From assembly GCA_026707745.1 (NCBI GenBank), contig JAPOWG010000047.1, positions 42,091 to 106,090 of the forward strand: DNA of 64,000 nucleotides, written 5' to 3'. Origin of the DNA: Chloroflexota bacterium (GTDB lineage: Bacteria; Chloroflexota; Anaerolineae; Aggregatilineales; Phototrophicaceae). Positions 33,558 through 42,954 of this stretch are shown here, in pieces; the stretch's first letter is position 1, and every line of letters starts with the position of its first letter. The position numbers and the translations under genes are program-made. The notes under the pieces are model-generated. The model made no database searches and had not been told where the DNA came from. It saw only the letters and a list, made by a program, of their open reading frames with translations.

Positions 33558-34018
33558 TCCTAGCTCTATCGGAAATGCCTACCCATTGTGTCAAATACAT
33601 CCCTTTCGCGCAAGCTATAGCCTACGATTCCCAAGGCAATTGCATCAAAATGATGTGACTGGAACGATCTAAGCTCGAACTGAAAATTAACCACAACGGC
33701 TCGGCGGCTAGCGATTTTGAAATGATTGAAGATGGAGTTTTTGTCCGGTGTATTAAAATCAGGTCGAACCGGACTTTGCGGGCGCCTTTACCTTTCGAGA
33801 AAGCCCCATGCTGGACTGCAACCGGATTCCTTGCCAGCTCATACGGAGATTTCCCAATTTGGGATATCTTGGGATAAGCAACGGTCGAGCCTGTGCCTTG
33901 CTGGAAAACGGAATAAGGTTACGGATTCTTGCGGGTCTTCATGTCAAAGACCGGCTTGTATGCTATACTGTGCCAAAGAACCGGCGCAGGATTTTGATGT
34001 TCTAGGTAAGGTAGACTT
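33558..34018. other. divergent intergenic region with repeat block and promoter
   Basis: 461 bp between the 904-aa gene and the kinase gene. It holds a GGCAATTGCATCAAAATGAT block (33632-33651) related to the repeats at 1417 and 50806, a degraded CACAACGGCTCGGCGGCTAG piece near 33691 that may be a family A relic, and an extended -10 promoter at 33964-33969. Small frames here look non-coding. Confidence 0.6.
33941..33969 (+). promoter_or_regulatory. putative extended -10 promoter for the kinase-STAND gene
   Basis: TGCTATACT carries the TGn extension directly before TATACT (33964-33969). The -35 region (ATGTCA, 33941-33946) is poor. Transcription would start about 43 nt before the ATG at 34019. 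Confidence 0.4.
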
Positions 34019-37000
34019 ATGGAAATCTTGGAATTAACCGGCAAGGCCGTTAAGTCATACGAAATCGCGGATCTCCTGGGACAAGGCGGCTACGGTGTTG
34101 TCTATCGGGCTAATCAGAGCGCGGTCTTGCGTGAAGTGGCGATCAAAGTCATTTTGCCAAAATACGCGAACTCGCCCGAGTTCATCCGTCGCTTTGAAAG
34201 CGAGGCGCAGGTAGTCGCCCGCCTTGAACATCCTCATATTGTCCCTTTATATGATTATTGGAGAGAGCCGGACAGCGCTTACCTGGTGATGCGCTATCTG
34301 CGCGGCGGCAGCTTGCGAGACAAGATAGATGCGCAGGGTCAGTTGGATGTTGACGCCACTGGCAAAGTTCTGGAGCAGGTTGGCTCTGCCTTGACCTTTG
34401 CCCATCGCAATGGCGTTGTCCATCGCGATGTCAAAGCCGACAATATCTTGATGGATGAAGACGGTAACGCCTACCTGGGCGACTTTGGCATCGCCAAGGA
34501 AGTCGGCAGCGATGGCGGAGGAGGGCAGGGCGATATCGTTGGCACGCCGGCGTATCTGGCGCCGGAGCAAATCCGTGGCGGTGATGTCGGGCCGCATAGC
34601 GATGTCTACGCCTTTGGAATTATGCTCTACGAAATGCTTTCCGGACGTCGTCCTTTCGCCGAGTTGACACTGGCAACGCTGGTATACAAGCATCTCAATG
34701 AACCTCTGCCGATGATCGACCATGACGAGCTCAATCTGCCGCCCGCCTTCAATTCGATCATACAGAAGGCCACCGCCAAAGACCCGGAAGAGCGCTATCC
34801 CGACGCGCAGTCGCTGGTGAGAGAGTTCCATCAAACCTTGCGCCACGGCGCGGCAACGGTCGAGTTGTCGCTGGAGGAATTGGATCTTTCCGACTTCGAG
34901 TTGCTGGAGACGAAGAATCCCTACAAGGGTCTGCGCGCGTTCCAGCAGGCCGATGCGGCCGATTTCTTTGGCCGCACATCCATGATCCAGCAAGTGCTTG
35001 ATCGCTTGCAGGAAGGGGTAGTTGAGAATAATTTCCTTGCGGTGATCGGCCCCAGCGGCAGTGGAAAGTCCAGTTTGGTCAAAGCGGGCGTTCTGCCGGC
35101 GCTGCGACAAGGACGGGTGCCGGGTTCGGAACATTGGTTTTATGCCGAGATGGTACCTGGCGAGGTTCCGTTGGAGGAACTGGCGGCGGCTTTGTTGAGC
35201 GTTTCCACATCGCCATTGCCCGGCATTGTAGAGCTCCTGCGCGATAGCGAACAGGGACTTGCCGAAGGCGTCGCATGGGCGTTGCCTTCAAAGGATAGCC
35301 GCCTGGTACTTATGATTGATCAGTTCGAGGAGGTCTTCACGCAGGTCGAGCAAGAGAGCGATCGCCAGCAGTTCCTGGACCTCATTCTCAATGCAGTTGC
35401 CGCAGAAAACAGCCCGGTCATCATCATCGCGACCTTGCGCGCCGATTTCTATGACCGGCCGCTGCTCTATCAGGGCTTCGGCGAGTTGATCCGCAAACGG
35501 ACCGAACTGGTATTGCCTTTGAACGACGAAGAACTGGAAGAGACCATAACAGGACCCGCCTATCGCGTCGGCGCCGTTTTGGAAGAAGGACTTGTCGAAA
35601 CGATTATCGAGGACGTGCGCGAACAGCCTGGCGCCTTGCCGCTCTTGCAATACGCCTTGACCGAACTCTTTGAACGGCGCGACGGCGCCCTTTTGACGAA
35701 GGCCGCTTATTCGGATATCGGCGGCACTTTGGGGGCCTTGGCCAAGCGAGCGGAAGAAGTTTACTTACGCTTCCGTGATGACGGCAAAGAAATGGCCCGT
35801 CAAATGTTTCTGCGATTGGTTACGCTTGGCGAGGGCCAGGAAGATACCCGGCGCCGCATCTTGCAAACAGAATTGTTGACGCTGGGCGATCGCGAAGTCG
35901 TAGAGGATGTGCTCGATCATTTCGGGCGCTATCGCCTGCTGACATTTGACCGCGACGAAGCCACTCGCAGTTCTACGGTGGAGGTGGCGCACGAAGCGCT
36001 GATCCGACAGTGGGAACGCCTACGCGAGTGGTTGATCGAAAGCCGCGAAGATGTCCGGCTCGAGCGGCAACTCTTGCATTCCGCGGAGGAATGGGATGCG
36101 GCTGGCAGGGAAAAGAGCTACGCAATGGGCGGCACGCGCCTGCGCCAATTCGAGGAATGGTCGCAAACGACCTCCCTCCAACTCAATCAATTGGAACTGG
36201 AGTACCTGGATGCCAGCCTGGCTGTTCGTCGAGAGCAAGAGGCGATCGAAAGAGCGCGCCAGGAACGAGAACGGGAACTCGAGCGTCAAAAAGCGCGTAA
36301 TTTGCGGATCGCCGCGATTGTCTTCGGCGTTGCTGCTGTGGTCGCTATCATTCTGAGCCTGGTGGCATTCCAACAGCGAGCAATAGCCGAGACCGAACGC
36401 GAACGCGCGGACGAGCAACGCGTGATAGCGGAAGACCAGCGGGAAATTGCCGAGGAGCAGATGAACATCGCCGAGGAACAGCGCGCGATTGCTGAAGACG
36501 CCTTGCACGTTGCTGAAATCAACGAACGCAAGAACCTGAGCCTGGCGCTGGCAGCCAATGCCCGCGGCACATTGAGCGAGCATGACCCGGCGCTGGCGCT
36601 GCCTTTGGCCATCGAAGCGCGCCACGTATTTGATCCTCCAGAGGCGGAAGTCCTGCGTATCCTGGGCAAATCGGCTTTCTCCCCGGGTCCCAGATTCCGC
36701 TTTACCGATTCGCCTCAATCCACGCTGGCTGTCGGGACCAACTTCGATGGCAGCATCGGCGCTTACGCCGGGTCGGAAGGCGTCATCCGTCTCGTCAACA
36801 CCTTCACCGGCGAGTTGCTAAGCATGATAGAAACCGGCAGCCCTGTCATCGGTTTATCCATCAGCCCTGACGATCGCTTGATCGCCACCGGCATGGCTGA
36901 CAACACCGTTGGCGTTTGGCAATTGGAAAGCGGCGCGGAGCTTCACCGCTTGACGGGCCACGAGATGATGGTCACGGATGTCGAGTTTAGTCCCGATGGC

Positions 37001-38677
37001 GCGACCCTGGCATCGTCCAGCGCCGACACTTCGGTGCGGCTTTGGGATGTCGAATCCGGCACCCTGCGCCATATCTTGCAAAGACACCTTGACTACGTCA
37101 TCAAGCTCAGCTTCAGCAGCGACGGCGCCCGGCTCGCCAGTTCCTCCGCCTCCATCGGCGTAAACGATAGTGAGCGGACGCCGGAACATAACACCATTCA
37201 GGTCTGGGATGTCGCCAGCGGCGAGAACCTCTTAACTATCCCGCCCGATGGCATCGGTTACGTTCGCGATGTTGAATTCAGTCCGGATGGTTTGACAATC
37301 GCCGCTACCACCTGGAGCTCGGCCCTGGGCGGCACTGTGCGCATCTATGACTCCGAAAACGGCGCCGAGCTACACCGCCTCTATGCCCATCGAACAACGA
37401 TAGCCAATGTTGAATTCTCTCCTGATGGCAAGATGCTGGCGACCGGTTCGCGAGATGGCTCGGTCAAGATCTGGAATATCGAGCAAGGCGTCGAAGTCAC
37501 CAGTTACGTCGGTTTTCCCGAGCGCGTCCATGATATTGAGTACTCGCCCGACGGCGAATACATGATGATCGGCCTTGGCAATGCCGGCGACTTCCCGGAC
37601 GGCGGCGACAACCCGGCTGATGGCTCTGCCTATTTGTGGGATTTGCGGAATCGTACGCAAGCTCAGGTTTACGCGGGCCACAGCAATTGGACCTGGGCTG
37701 CCGATATCAGCCCGGACGGCAGCCTGGTCGCATCCGGTTCCGGACCGCTGTCTCTGCCGGCTTCGCTGGACGATTTGGACGCCACCGCGCGCGTCTGGGA
37801 CGCAACGAGCGGACAGCAGGTCATCGCTTTGTCAGGACATAGCAATACGGTTGATTCGGTTCGGTTTACGCTGGATGGAAAATATTTGCTCTCCGCCAGT
37901 TGGGATGGCACCATCCGCCGCTGGGATTTGAACGACGGCGGCGAAGTTGCGCGTTATAACGTGCCGGACGCGCGGGTCTATATGATCGACCTGCATCCGG
38001 ACGGCGAGCATTTCCTCTCGGCATCGAGCGATGGCATTATCCGCATGTGGCATATCGAAAGCGGTCAGGTCGTAAAAGAATTCCTTGGGCATACTGCCAA
38101 TGTCAATGGCGTGCATATCAGCGACGATGGCCTTCTGATTGCCAGCGCCGCCGGCAACTGGGCTGGCGAAGACCATACTGTGCGCTTGTGGGATGCCGAA
38201 AGCGGCGAGTTGCTGGGCACTTATGAAGGGCATACGGCAATAGTCAATTACGCTCGCATCGCCCCCAATAAGCAGTTCATCATCAGCACCTCCTGGGATG
38301 ACACCGTACGCATGTGGGATATCGAAACTGGCGAGGAAGTTCGGCAATTTGTCGGTCATACTGGCAATACCTTTGGCATTGACATCAGCAGCGATAGCAT
38401 GACGCTCTTGACCACCTCATCCGATACCACGGTACGTATGTGGGACATCGCGACCGGCGAAGAGCTCAATCGCTTTGATCAGCATACCGACTGGATTCAA
38501 GAGATCGTGTTCAGCCCGGATGAAGCCACCGCAGTATCAGCAGGGCAAGATTTAACCTTGCGCCGCTGGCGGATCAGGCGCACGGCGGATGATCTGATCG
38601 ACTGGGCTCGGGACAATCGCTATATCCGCGAGTTGAGTTGCGCCGAGCGCGAATCCTTTCGTCTAACATGTGAGTAG
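34019..38677 (+). CDS. Ser/Thr kinase - STAND NTPase (nSTAND1) - WD40 repeat signalling protein
   Basis: 1552 aa, four parts. (1) Protein kinase, about 14-285: glycine loop LGQGGYGVVYR, Lys43 in VAIKVI, HRDVKADN (Asp137, Asn142), DFG 155-157 and GTPAYLAPEQ; all catalytic residues are present. (2) nSTAND1-type ATPase starting NPYKGLRAFQQADAADFFGR (300), Walker A GPSGSGKSS (344-352), Walker B LVLMIDQFEE (Asp434). (3) One membrane segment at about 761-781 flanked by long charged coiled coils. (4) About 14 WD40 repeats from about 895 to the end, with many WD dipeptides. It is expected to sense through the propeller and signal by oligomerisation and phosphorylation. Divergent from the 904-aa gene. 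Repeats look similar to one another, suggesting recent repeat expansion. Confidence 0.92.
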   Translation: MEILELTGKAVKSYEIADLLGQGGYGVVYRANQSAVLREVAIKVILPKYANSPEFIRRFESEAQVVARLEHPHIVPLYDYWREPDSAYLVMRYLRGGSLRDKIDAQGQLDVDATGKVLEQVGSALTFAHRNGVVHRDVKADNILMDEDGNAYLGDFGIAKEVGSDGGGGQGDIVGTPAYLAPEQIRGGDVGPHSDVYAFGIMLYEMLSGRRPFAELTLATLVYKHLNEPLPMIDHDELNLPPAFNSIIQKATAKDPEERYPDAQSLVREFHQTLRHGAATVELSLEELDLSDFELLETKNPYKGLRAFQQADAADFFGRTSMIQQVLDRLQEGVVENNFLAVIGPSGSGKSSLVKAGVLPALRQGRVPGSEHWFYAEMVPGEVPLEELAAALLSVSTSPLPGIVELLRDSEQGLAEGVAWALPSKDSRLVLMIDQFEEVFTQVEQESDRQQFLDLILNAVAAENSPVIIIATLRADFYDRPLLYQGFGELIRKRTELVLPLNDEELEETITGPAYRVGAVLEEGLVETIIEDVREQPGALPLLQYALTELFERRDGALLTKAAYSDIGGTLGALAKRAEEVYLRFRDDGKEMARQMFLRLVTLGEGQEDTRRRILQTELLTLGDREVVEDVLDHFGRYRLLTFDRDEATRSSTVEVAHEALIRQWERLREWLIESREDVRLERQLLHSAEEWDAAGREKSYAMGGTRLRQFEEWSQTTSLQLNQLELEYLDASLAVRREQEAIERARQERERELERQKARNLRIAAIVFGVAAVVAIILSLVAFQQRAIAETERERADEQRVIAEDQREIAEEQMNIAEEQRAIAEDALHVAEINERKNLSLALAANARGTLSEHDPALALPLAIEARHVFDPPEAEVLRILGKSAFSPGPRFRFTDSPQSTLAVGTNFDGSIGAYAGSEGVIRLVNTFTGELLSMIETGSPVIGLSISPDDRLIATGMADNTVGVWQLESGAELHRLTGHEMMVTDVEFSPDGATLASSSADTSVRLWDVESGTLRHILQRHLDYVIKLSFSSDGARLASSSASIGVNDSERTPEHNTIQVWDVASGENLLTIPPDGIGYVRDVEFSPDGLTIAATTWSSALGGTVRIYDSENGAELHRLYAHRTTIANVEFSPDGKMLATGSRDGSVKIWNIEQGVEVTSYVGFPERVHDIEYSPDGEYMMIGLGNAGDFPDGGDNPADGSAYLWDLRNRTQAQVYAGHSNWTWAADISPDGSLVASGSGPLSLPASLDDLDATARVWDATSGQQVIALSGHSNTVDSVRFTLDGKYLLSASWDGTIRRWDLNDGGEVARYNVPDARVYMIDLHPDGEHFLSASSDGIIRMWHIESGQVVKEFLGHTANVNGVHISDDGLLIASAAGNWAGEDHTVRLWDAESGELLGTYEGHTAIVNYARIAPNKQFIISTSWDDTVRMWDIETGEEVRQFVGHTGNTFGIDISSDSMTLLTTSSDTTVRMWDIATGEELNRFDQHTDWIQEIVFSPDEATAVSAGQDLTLRRWRIRRTADDLIDWARDNRYIRELSCAERESFRLTCE

Positions 38678-38788
38678 AAGCGGGCTGAGGTCCGCATTTG
38701 GCAGCCAGGGGGCTGCGAGCAAGCCACGGGCTGTTCAATCGTTTACATATAATGAGGCCTGGCATGAGCGCTCAGGGGGGTGGCAACC

Positions 38789-39919
38789 ATGTCGGACGAG
38801 ATCAACGATAATCCGCCGCCGGAAAACGACAAATCCGGGGATTCCGCCTCGGCAATTTTCGCCGCGATCATGCGTGAAGCGGCTGAAAAGGCGAGGCCAA
38901 AAGGCGCCATATTCTCCAGCGAACCCGCGACCCTGTCGTCTCACACATCAGAAAAGACAACCGAGCCTTCTGTGGAAGAAGAGCCAAGTCCTGCAGAACC
39001 TGTCGGCGATAATGAAGGGACAGGGGGGCCGGCGGAGCCGCAATTGTTTCGCCGCATCCCCCACGGCCGCTTATATCAGAGCCGGGGCGGTTCCGGTCTC
39101 GCCGGCGGATTCTTTCGTACGATCTTTGTTGTCGGTATCAGCGCCGGATTGGTCGCCACGGTTTTGACCTGGTTCACCGATCCACAATTCCTTAATCCGG
39201 CTGTCGTCAAAGGCCTGCAACTGAACGATCCGATGCTGATACCAAATACTGGCGCGACGCCGACGCCGGTTGCGACCCCAAACTGGCATTACCGTATTGG
39301 CATTATTTCCGGACATCGTGGAAAGGACTCGGGCGCCGTCTGCGAAGACGACTACGGATATCCGGAGTTGCAGGAAGTTGATATCAATTTCTCTGTCGCC
39401 CAGCGAGTGGTCGCGAAGTTGAAAGCGGAAAACTTCACCGTCGATTTGTTGGATGAGAATGATCCGCGGCTGGATAACTACCAGGGTGTTGCTCTGGTAT
39501 CGATTCATGCCAATACTTGTTACGATTTCGGCGAGTTTGTCAGCGGCTATATTGTCGCCAAAGCCGAGGCCAGGCCAGATTTCGGCAACGATACCTTGCT
39601 GCGCGAATGCGTCGCCCTCAACTTCGGCGCGCTGGTACCGCTGGAGCGCAGCTTTGTGCTGACGCTTGATATGACCAATTACCATGTCTTCCGGATAATT
39701 CATCCCTTGACGCCGGCGGTGATTCTCGAAATGGGCTATATGCTGGCGGATCGCGAGGTGCTGGAGAACGAACCGGAATTGCTTGCCCAAGCCATCACCA
39801 ATGGCATCTATTGCTATCTGGGCGTCTCTGGCAATGTCTCGGGTCTGTCGCCGGCTCGCGCGGATGCCCGCTATCTTGTGCCTCTGCTGGAAACCCCGAC
39901 CCCCGAATGGAGACGGTAG
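38789..39919 (+). CDS. membrane-anchored N-acetylmuramoyl-L-alanine amidase-like protein (Amidase_3)
   Basis: 376 aa from the ATG at 38789, which has a G-rich ribosome site (GGGGGTGG) before it; a GTG nine bases earlier is an alternative. The first 95 residues are acidic, Pro/Glu-rich and disordered, followed by a membrane segment (FFRTIFVVGISAGLVATVL). The exported domain begins at WHYRIGIISGHRGKDSGAVC. Zinc ligands expected for Amidase_3 are visible: the His of SGHRG, the Glu of LQEVDINFSVA and the His of SIHANTC. The catalytic Glu is in VILEMGYM. It should cleave the amide between muramic acid and the stem peptide. A long cytoplasmic tail before the membrane segment is unusual for secreted amidases. 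Confidence 0.82.
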   Translation: MSDEINDNPPPENDKSGDSASAIFAAIMREAAEKARPKGAIFSSEPATLSSHTSEKTTEPSVEEEPSPAEPVGDNEGTGGPAEPQLFRRIPHGRLYQSRGGSGLAGGFFRTIFVVGISAGLVATVLTWFTDPQFLNPAVVKGLQLNDPMLIPNTGATPTPVATPNWHYRIGIISGHRGKDSGAVCEDDYGYPELQEVDINFSVAQRVVAKLKAENFTVDLLDENDPRLDNYQGVALVSIHANTCYDFGEFVSGYIVAKAEARPDFGNDTLLRECVALNFGALVPLERSFVLTLDMTNYHVFRIIHPLTPAVILEMGYMLADREVLENEPELLAQAITNGIYCYLGVSGNVSGLSPARADARYLVPLLETPTPEWRR

Positions 39920-39992
39920 TCCATCAATTGTCGAGCATGTCTTGATATTAACGAGGGCTCCGGGCGGTCTGTGAACAAGGTGTCATTGCTTC

Positions 39993-40021
39993 TTGGAGAA
40001 TGCGCCTCCCGGCGCTATAAT
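39993..40021 (+). promoter_or_regulatory. putative promoter of the tRNA-Ser gene
   Basis: TTGGAG (39993-39998), a 17-bp spacer and a consensus TATAAT (40016-40021). Start is expected near 40028, 30 nt before the mature tRNA. Confidence 0.5.
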
Positions 40022-40057
40022 TGAAGTTGAAGCCGCGCTATATGCGCTGCTTTGAAT

Positions 40058-40141
40058 GGAGAAGTCGCATAGAGGCCTAGTGCGTCCGCTTGGAAAGCGG
40101 ATACGGGAAACCGTACGTGGGTTCGAATCCCACCTTCTCCG
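40058..40141 (+). tRNA. tRNA-Ser (anticodon GGA)
   Basis: 84 nt. The acceptor stem is GGAGAAG (40058-40064) with CTTCTCC (40134-40140) and discriminator G (40141). The anticodon stem TCCGC/GCGGA encloses loop TTGGAAA with GGA at 40092-40094. A long variable arm (TACGGGAAACCGTA) marks a class II tRNA, and the T-loop reads GTTCGAATC. CCA is not encoded. It decodes UCC/UCU. Confidence 0.95.
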
Positions 40142-40150
40142 CTAAAGACG

Positions 40151-40180
40151 AAAGAACACGCCGTGTTCTTTTTCTTTTTT
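40151..40180 (+). terminator. intrinsic terminator after tRNA-Ser
   Basis: A 9-bp stem, AAAGAACAC / GTGTTCTTT, with a 3-nt loop is followed by a T-rich tract interrupted by one C. It lies between the tRNA and the downstream molybdenum enzyme gene. Confidence 0.8.
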
Positions 40181-40216
40181 GGCACTATATCTCGTTCTGG
40201 CTCCAAGGAGATTGCG

Positions 40217-42901
40217 ATGACCTCAATAAATCGCGTCGAATTGATCGTCAACGGCGAGTCGCATCAACTCGAACTCGACCCGCAGACGCCCTTGCTCTAC
40301 GTCTTGCGGGAGGACCTGGGCTTGAAGGGAGCGAAATACGGCTGCGGCCTGGAACAGTGCGGCGCTTGCAAAGTCCTGGTGGATGGCGCCGACGTGCCTT
40401 CTTGCCAACTGCCCGTCAGCCGCGTTGCCGGCTTGAAAATAACCACCCTGGAAGGGCTGGGCGGCGCCGAGCGGCTTCATCCCTTGCAAGCGGCCTTCAT
40501 TGAAGAGGGGGCTGCGCAGTGCGGCTTTTGTACCGCCGGCATGATCGTCGCCGCTCAGGGATTGCTCAATCGCGTCCGCTACCCGGACGACGAGGAGATC
40601 CACGCCGCGCTGGCGAAGAACCTGTGTCGCTGCGGCGTCTATGATCGTGTTCGCCGGGCGATCAAACTGCGCGTCGGACGTCCCGAGCCACAACCGATCC
40701 ACGAAACCGTCGCGGCGCCTCCGCTGCCGGAAGCGGCGACGGACAGCGAGGCGTCGCCGTCATTGCGCTCCCAGCCCGATCTCGATGCTTGGCTGCGCGT
40801 CAACGATGATGAGACGGTCACGGTATTCAGCGGCAAAGTTGAGTTGGGGCAGGGCATCAAGACGGCCCTGGCGCAAATCGCGGCTGATGAACTGGACCTC
40901 GCTATGCAGCGGATTCGACTTGTCACGGCCGATACCGCGCGTACGCCGGACGAAGGCGGAACCACCGGCAGCCGCTCCCTCGAAACCAGCGGGCTTGCAA
41001 TCCGGCTGGCCGCGGCGGAAGCGCGCTCACACTTGCTGTCGCTCGCGTTTGAAGAACTGGAGTCGCTGACGCCGGCGGATGACCTGGCTGTTGAAGACGG
41101 CGTCATCACCGATAAGCGCAGCGGCCGCCAGACGAGCTATTGGGAGTTGATGGCCGGAAGGCGCTTTGCCAGGCAGATCAATAAGGGGCGTTCGAGCAAA
41201 GCGCATACGCAGTACCAGCATGTTGGCGCTTCTGCGGGGCGCATTGATCTTCTTGCCAAAGTGACTGGCGGCGCGGCTTACGTTCACGATCTGGAATTGC
41301 CGGGCATGATACACGCGCGCGTCGTGCGCCCGCCAAGTTACCATGCGGAGCTTGCAGATATTGATATCGCGGAGATCGGGGCCGTGCCCGGTGTCCTGGC
41401 GGTGGTACGCGACGGACGCTTCCTCGCGGTGATAGCCGAGCGCGAGGAGCAAACGCTGCGGGCGCATGACAAAGCGCGCGAAATCGCGACTTGGCGCGAC
41501 GCCGGGTCGCTACCGCCTCCGGAGCGCATTTATGAGGATTTGCTCGCCAAACCGGCGCAGACCAATGAAGTCCTTGATGGCGTCGCTCAAGATGACCTGT
41601 ACGTGAAGCGTGATGCGGAGTCTGAACCAGCACCCGCGCACCAGGCGAGCTATTTTCGTCCTTTTCAAATGCACGCCTCTTTGGGACCCTCCGCCGCCTT
41701 GGCGCTTTGGCAGGATGACGGGCTTACCGTCTGGTCGCATTCGCAGGCGCCCTTCGTTCTGCGCGATGCCCTCGCGCAGGTACTGGGCTTAAACAGTGAG
41801 GCGATACGCGTCATCCATGTCGAAGGCGCCGGATGCTATGGACACAACGGCGCGGACGATGTCGCTCTGGACGCGGCTTTGACCGCCCAGGCCCTTCCGG
41901 GCCGGCCGGTACTGATGAAATGGACGCGCGCCGACGAACATGCCTGGGAACCCTATGGTTCGGCAATGGTGATGAAACTGGGGGCGGACTTGACGGGAAG
42001 TGGAGAGATCGTCAGGTGGCGGGCGGATATCTGGAGCTACGCGCATTCGACGCGTCCCGCCGTCGGCTTGGAAACCTCCGGTTTGTTGGCCTCCTGGCAT
42101 TTGGCGGAGCCCTTCGCGCCGCAGCGGCCTCGACCCATGGGCGGCTACCACTCCGGCGCCCACCGCAATGCCGATCCAATTTACAGCACCCCCGACAAGC
42201 GCATCCTGCGTCATGCTGTGGCGGATAGTCCCTTGCGGGTGTCTGCCCTGCGCAGCTTGGGCGCATACGCCAATGTTTTCGCCATCGAGTCCTTCATGGA
42301 CGAGTTGGCTGCTGCTGCCGGCAGCGATCCGCTGGATTTCCGCTTGCGCCACTTGACCGACGCCCGCGCTCGCGCTGTCTTGCTGGCCGCGGCGGAAAAG
42401 GCGGGGTGGCGTTCGAGAAACGAAGAGCGCTTTTCTGAGCAGGGCTGGGGAATGGCGCTGGCGCAATACAAGAATCTGCAGACCTACTGCGCGATCATCG
42501 TGAAACTGAGGGTTGAGCGCGGCAGCGGCAAACTCCGCTTCCAGCGCGTCATCATCGCCGCGGATGCCGGACAAGTTGTGAATCCCGATGGTTTGAGCAA
42601 TCAACTGGAAGGCGGTTTTGTACAAGCGGCTAGCTGGACCTTGTTCGAGTCGGTTCAATTTGACGCCGACGGCATCACCAGCCTCGATTGGGAGAGCTAT
42701 CCGATTTTGACCTTTGAGTCCGCGCCGGTTATCGAAACGGTTATCTTGAATCGACCGGAAATGCCGATGCTCGGCGCCGGTGAGGCGGCGCAGAATCCGA
42801 CGCCCGCCGCCATCGCCAATGCGATCTACGATGCGGCGGGAATCCGCCTGCGCGAGCTTCCCTTTACCGCCGACAAGATCAGATCACAACTCGCGACCTG
42901 A
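40217..42901 (+). CDS. single-chain molybdenum hydroxylase ([2Fe-2S] small subunit fused to molybdopterin subunit)
   Basis: 894 aa from the ATG at 40217, with CAAGGAG six bases upstream. Residues 1-150 are a CoxS/IorA-like iron-sulfur unit: Cys43, 48, 51 and 63 bind the plant-type [2Fe-2S] cluster, and Cys102, 105, 137 and 139 bind the second. After a linker comes an IorB-type large subunit (GKVELGQGIKTALAQIAADE; GGTTGSRSLETSGLAIRLAA). The catalytic Glu is Glu856 in GAGEAAQNPTP. In isoquinoline, nicotinate and aldehyde oxidases of this branch the two parts are usually separate proteins, so this is a natural fusion. No FAD subunit is next to it. Substrate unknown. Cytoplasmic or exported as a folded unit; no Tat signal seen. 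Confidence 0.87.
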   Translation: MTSINRVELIVNGESHQLELDPQTPLLYVLREDLGLKGAKYGCGLEQCGACKVLVDGADVPSCQLPVSRVAGLKITTLEGLGGAERLHPLQAAFIEEGAAQCGFCTAGMIVAAQGLLNRVRYPDDEEIHAALAKNLCRCGVYDRVRRAIKLRVGRPEPQPIHETVAAPPLPEAATDSEASPSLRSQPDLDAWLRVNDDETVTVFSGKVELGQGIKTALAQIAADELDLAMQRIRLVTADTARTPDEGGTTGSRSLETSGLAIRLAAAEARSHLLSLAFEELESLTPADDLAVEDGVITDKRSGRQTSYWELMAGRRFARQINKGRSSKAHTQYQHVGASAGRIDLLAKVTGGAAYVHDLELPGMIHARVVRPPSYHAELADIDIAEIGAVPGVLAVVRDGRFLAVIAEREEQTLRAHDKAREIATWRDAGSLPPPERIYEDLLAKPAQTNEVLDGVAQDDLYVKRDAESEPAPAHQASYFRPFQMHASLGPSAALALWQDDGLTVWSHSQAPFVLRDALAQVLGLNSEAIRVIHVEGAGCYGHNGADDVALDAALTAQALPGRPVLMKWTRADEHAWEPYGSAMVMKLGADLTGSGEIVRWRADIWSYAHSTRPAVGLETSGLLASWHLAEPFAPQRPRPMGGYHSGAHRNADPIYSTPDKRILRHAVADSPLRVSALRSLGAYANVFAIESFMDELAAAAGSDPLDFRLRHLTDARARAVLLAAAEKAGWRSRNEERFSEQGWGMALAQYKNLQTYCAIIVKLRVERGSGKLRFQRVIIAADAGQVVNPDGLSNQLEGGFVQAASWTLFESVQFDADGITSLDWESYPILTFESAPVIETVILNRPEMPMLGAGEAAQNPTPAAIANAIYDAAGIRLRELPFTADKIRSQLAT

Positions 42902-42954
42902 TCGCCCTCGCGCATGTACATTGTGTGCGGGGCTGCAAAAAATGGATTATGCCC

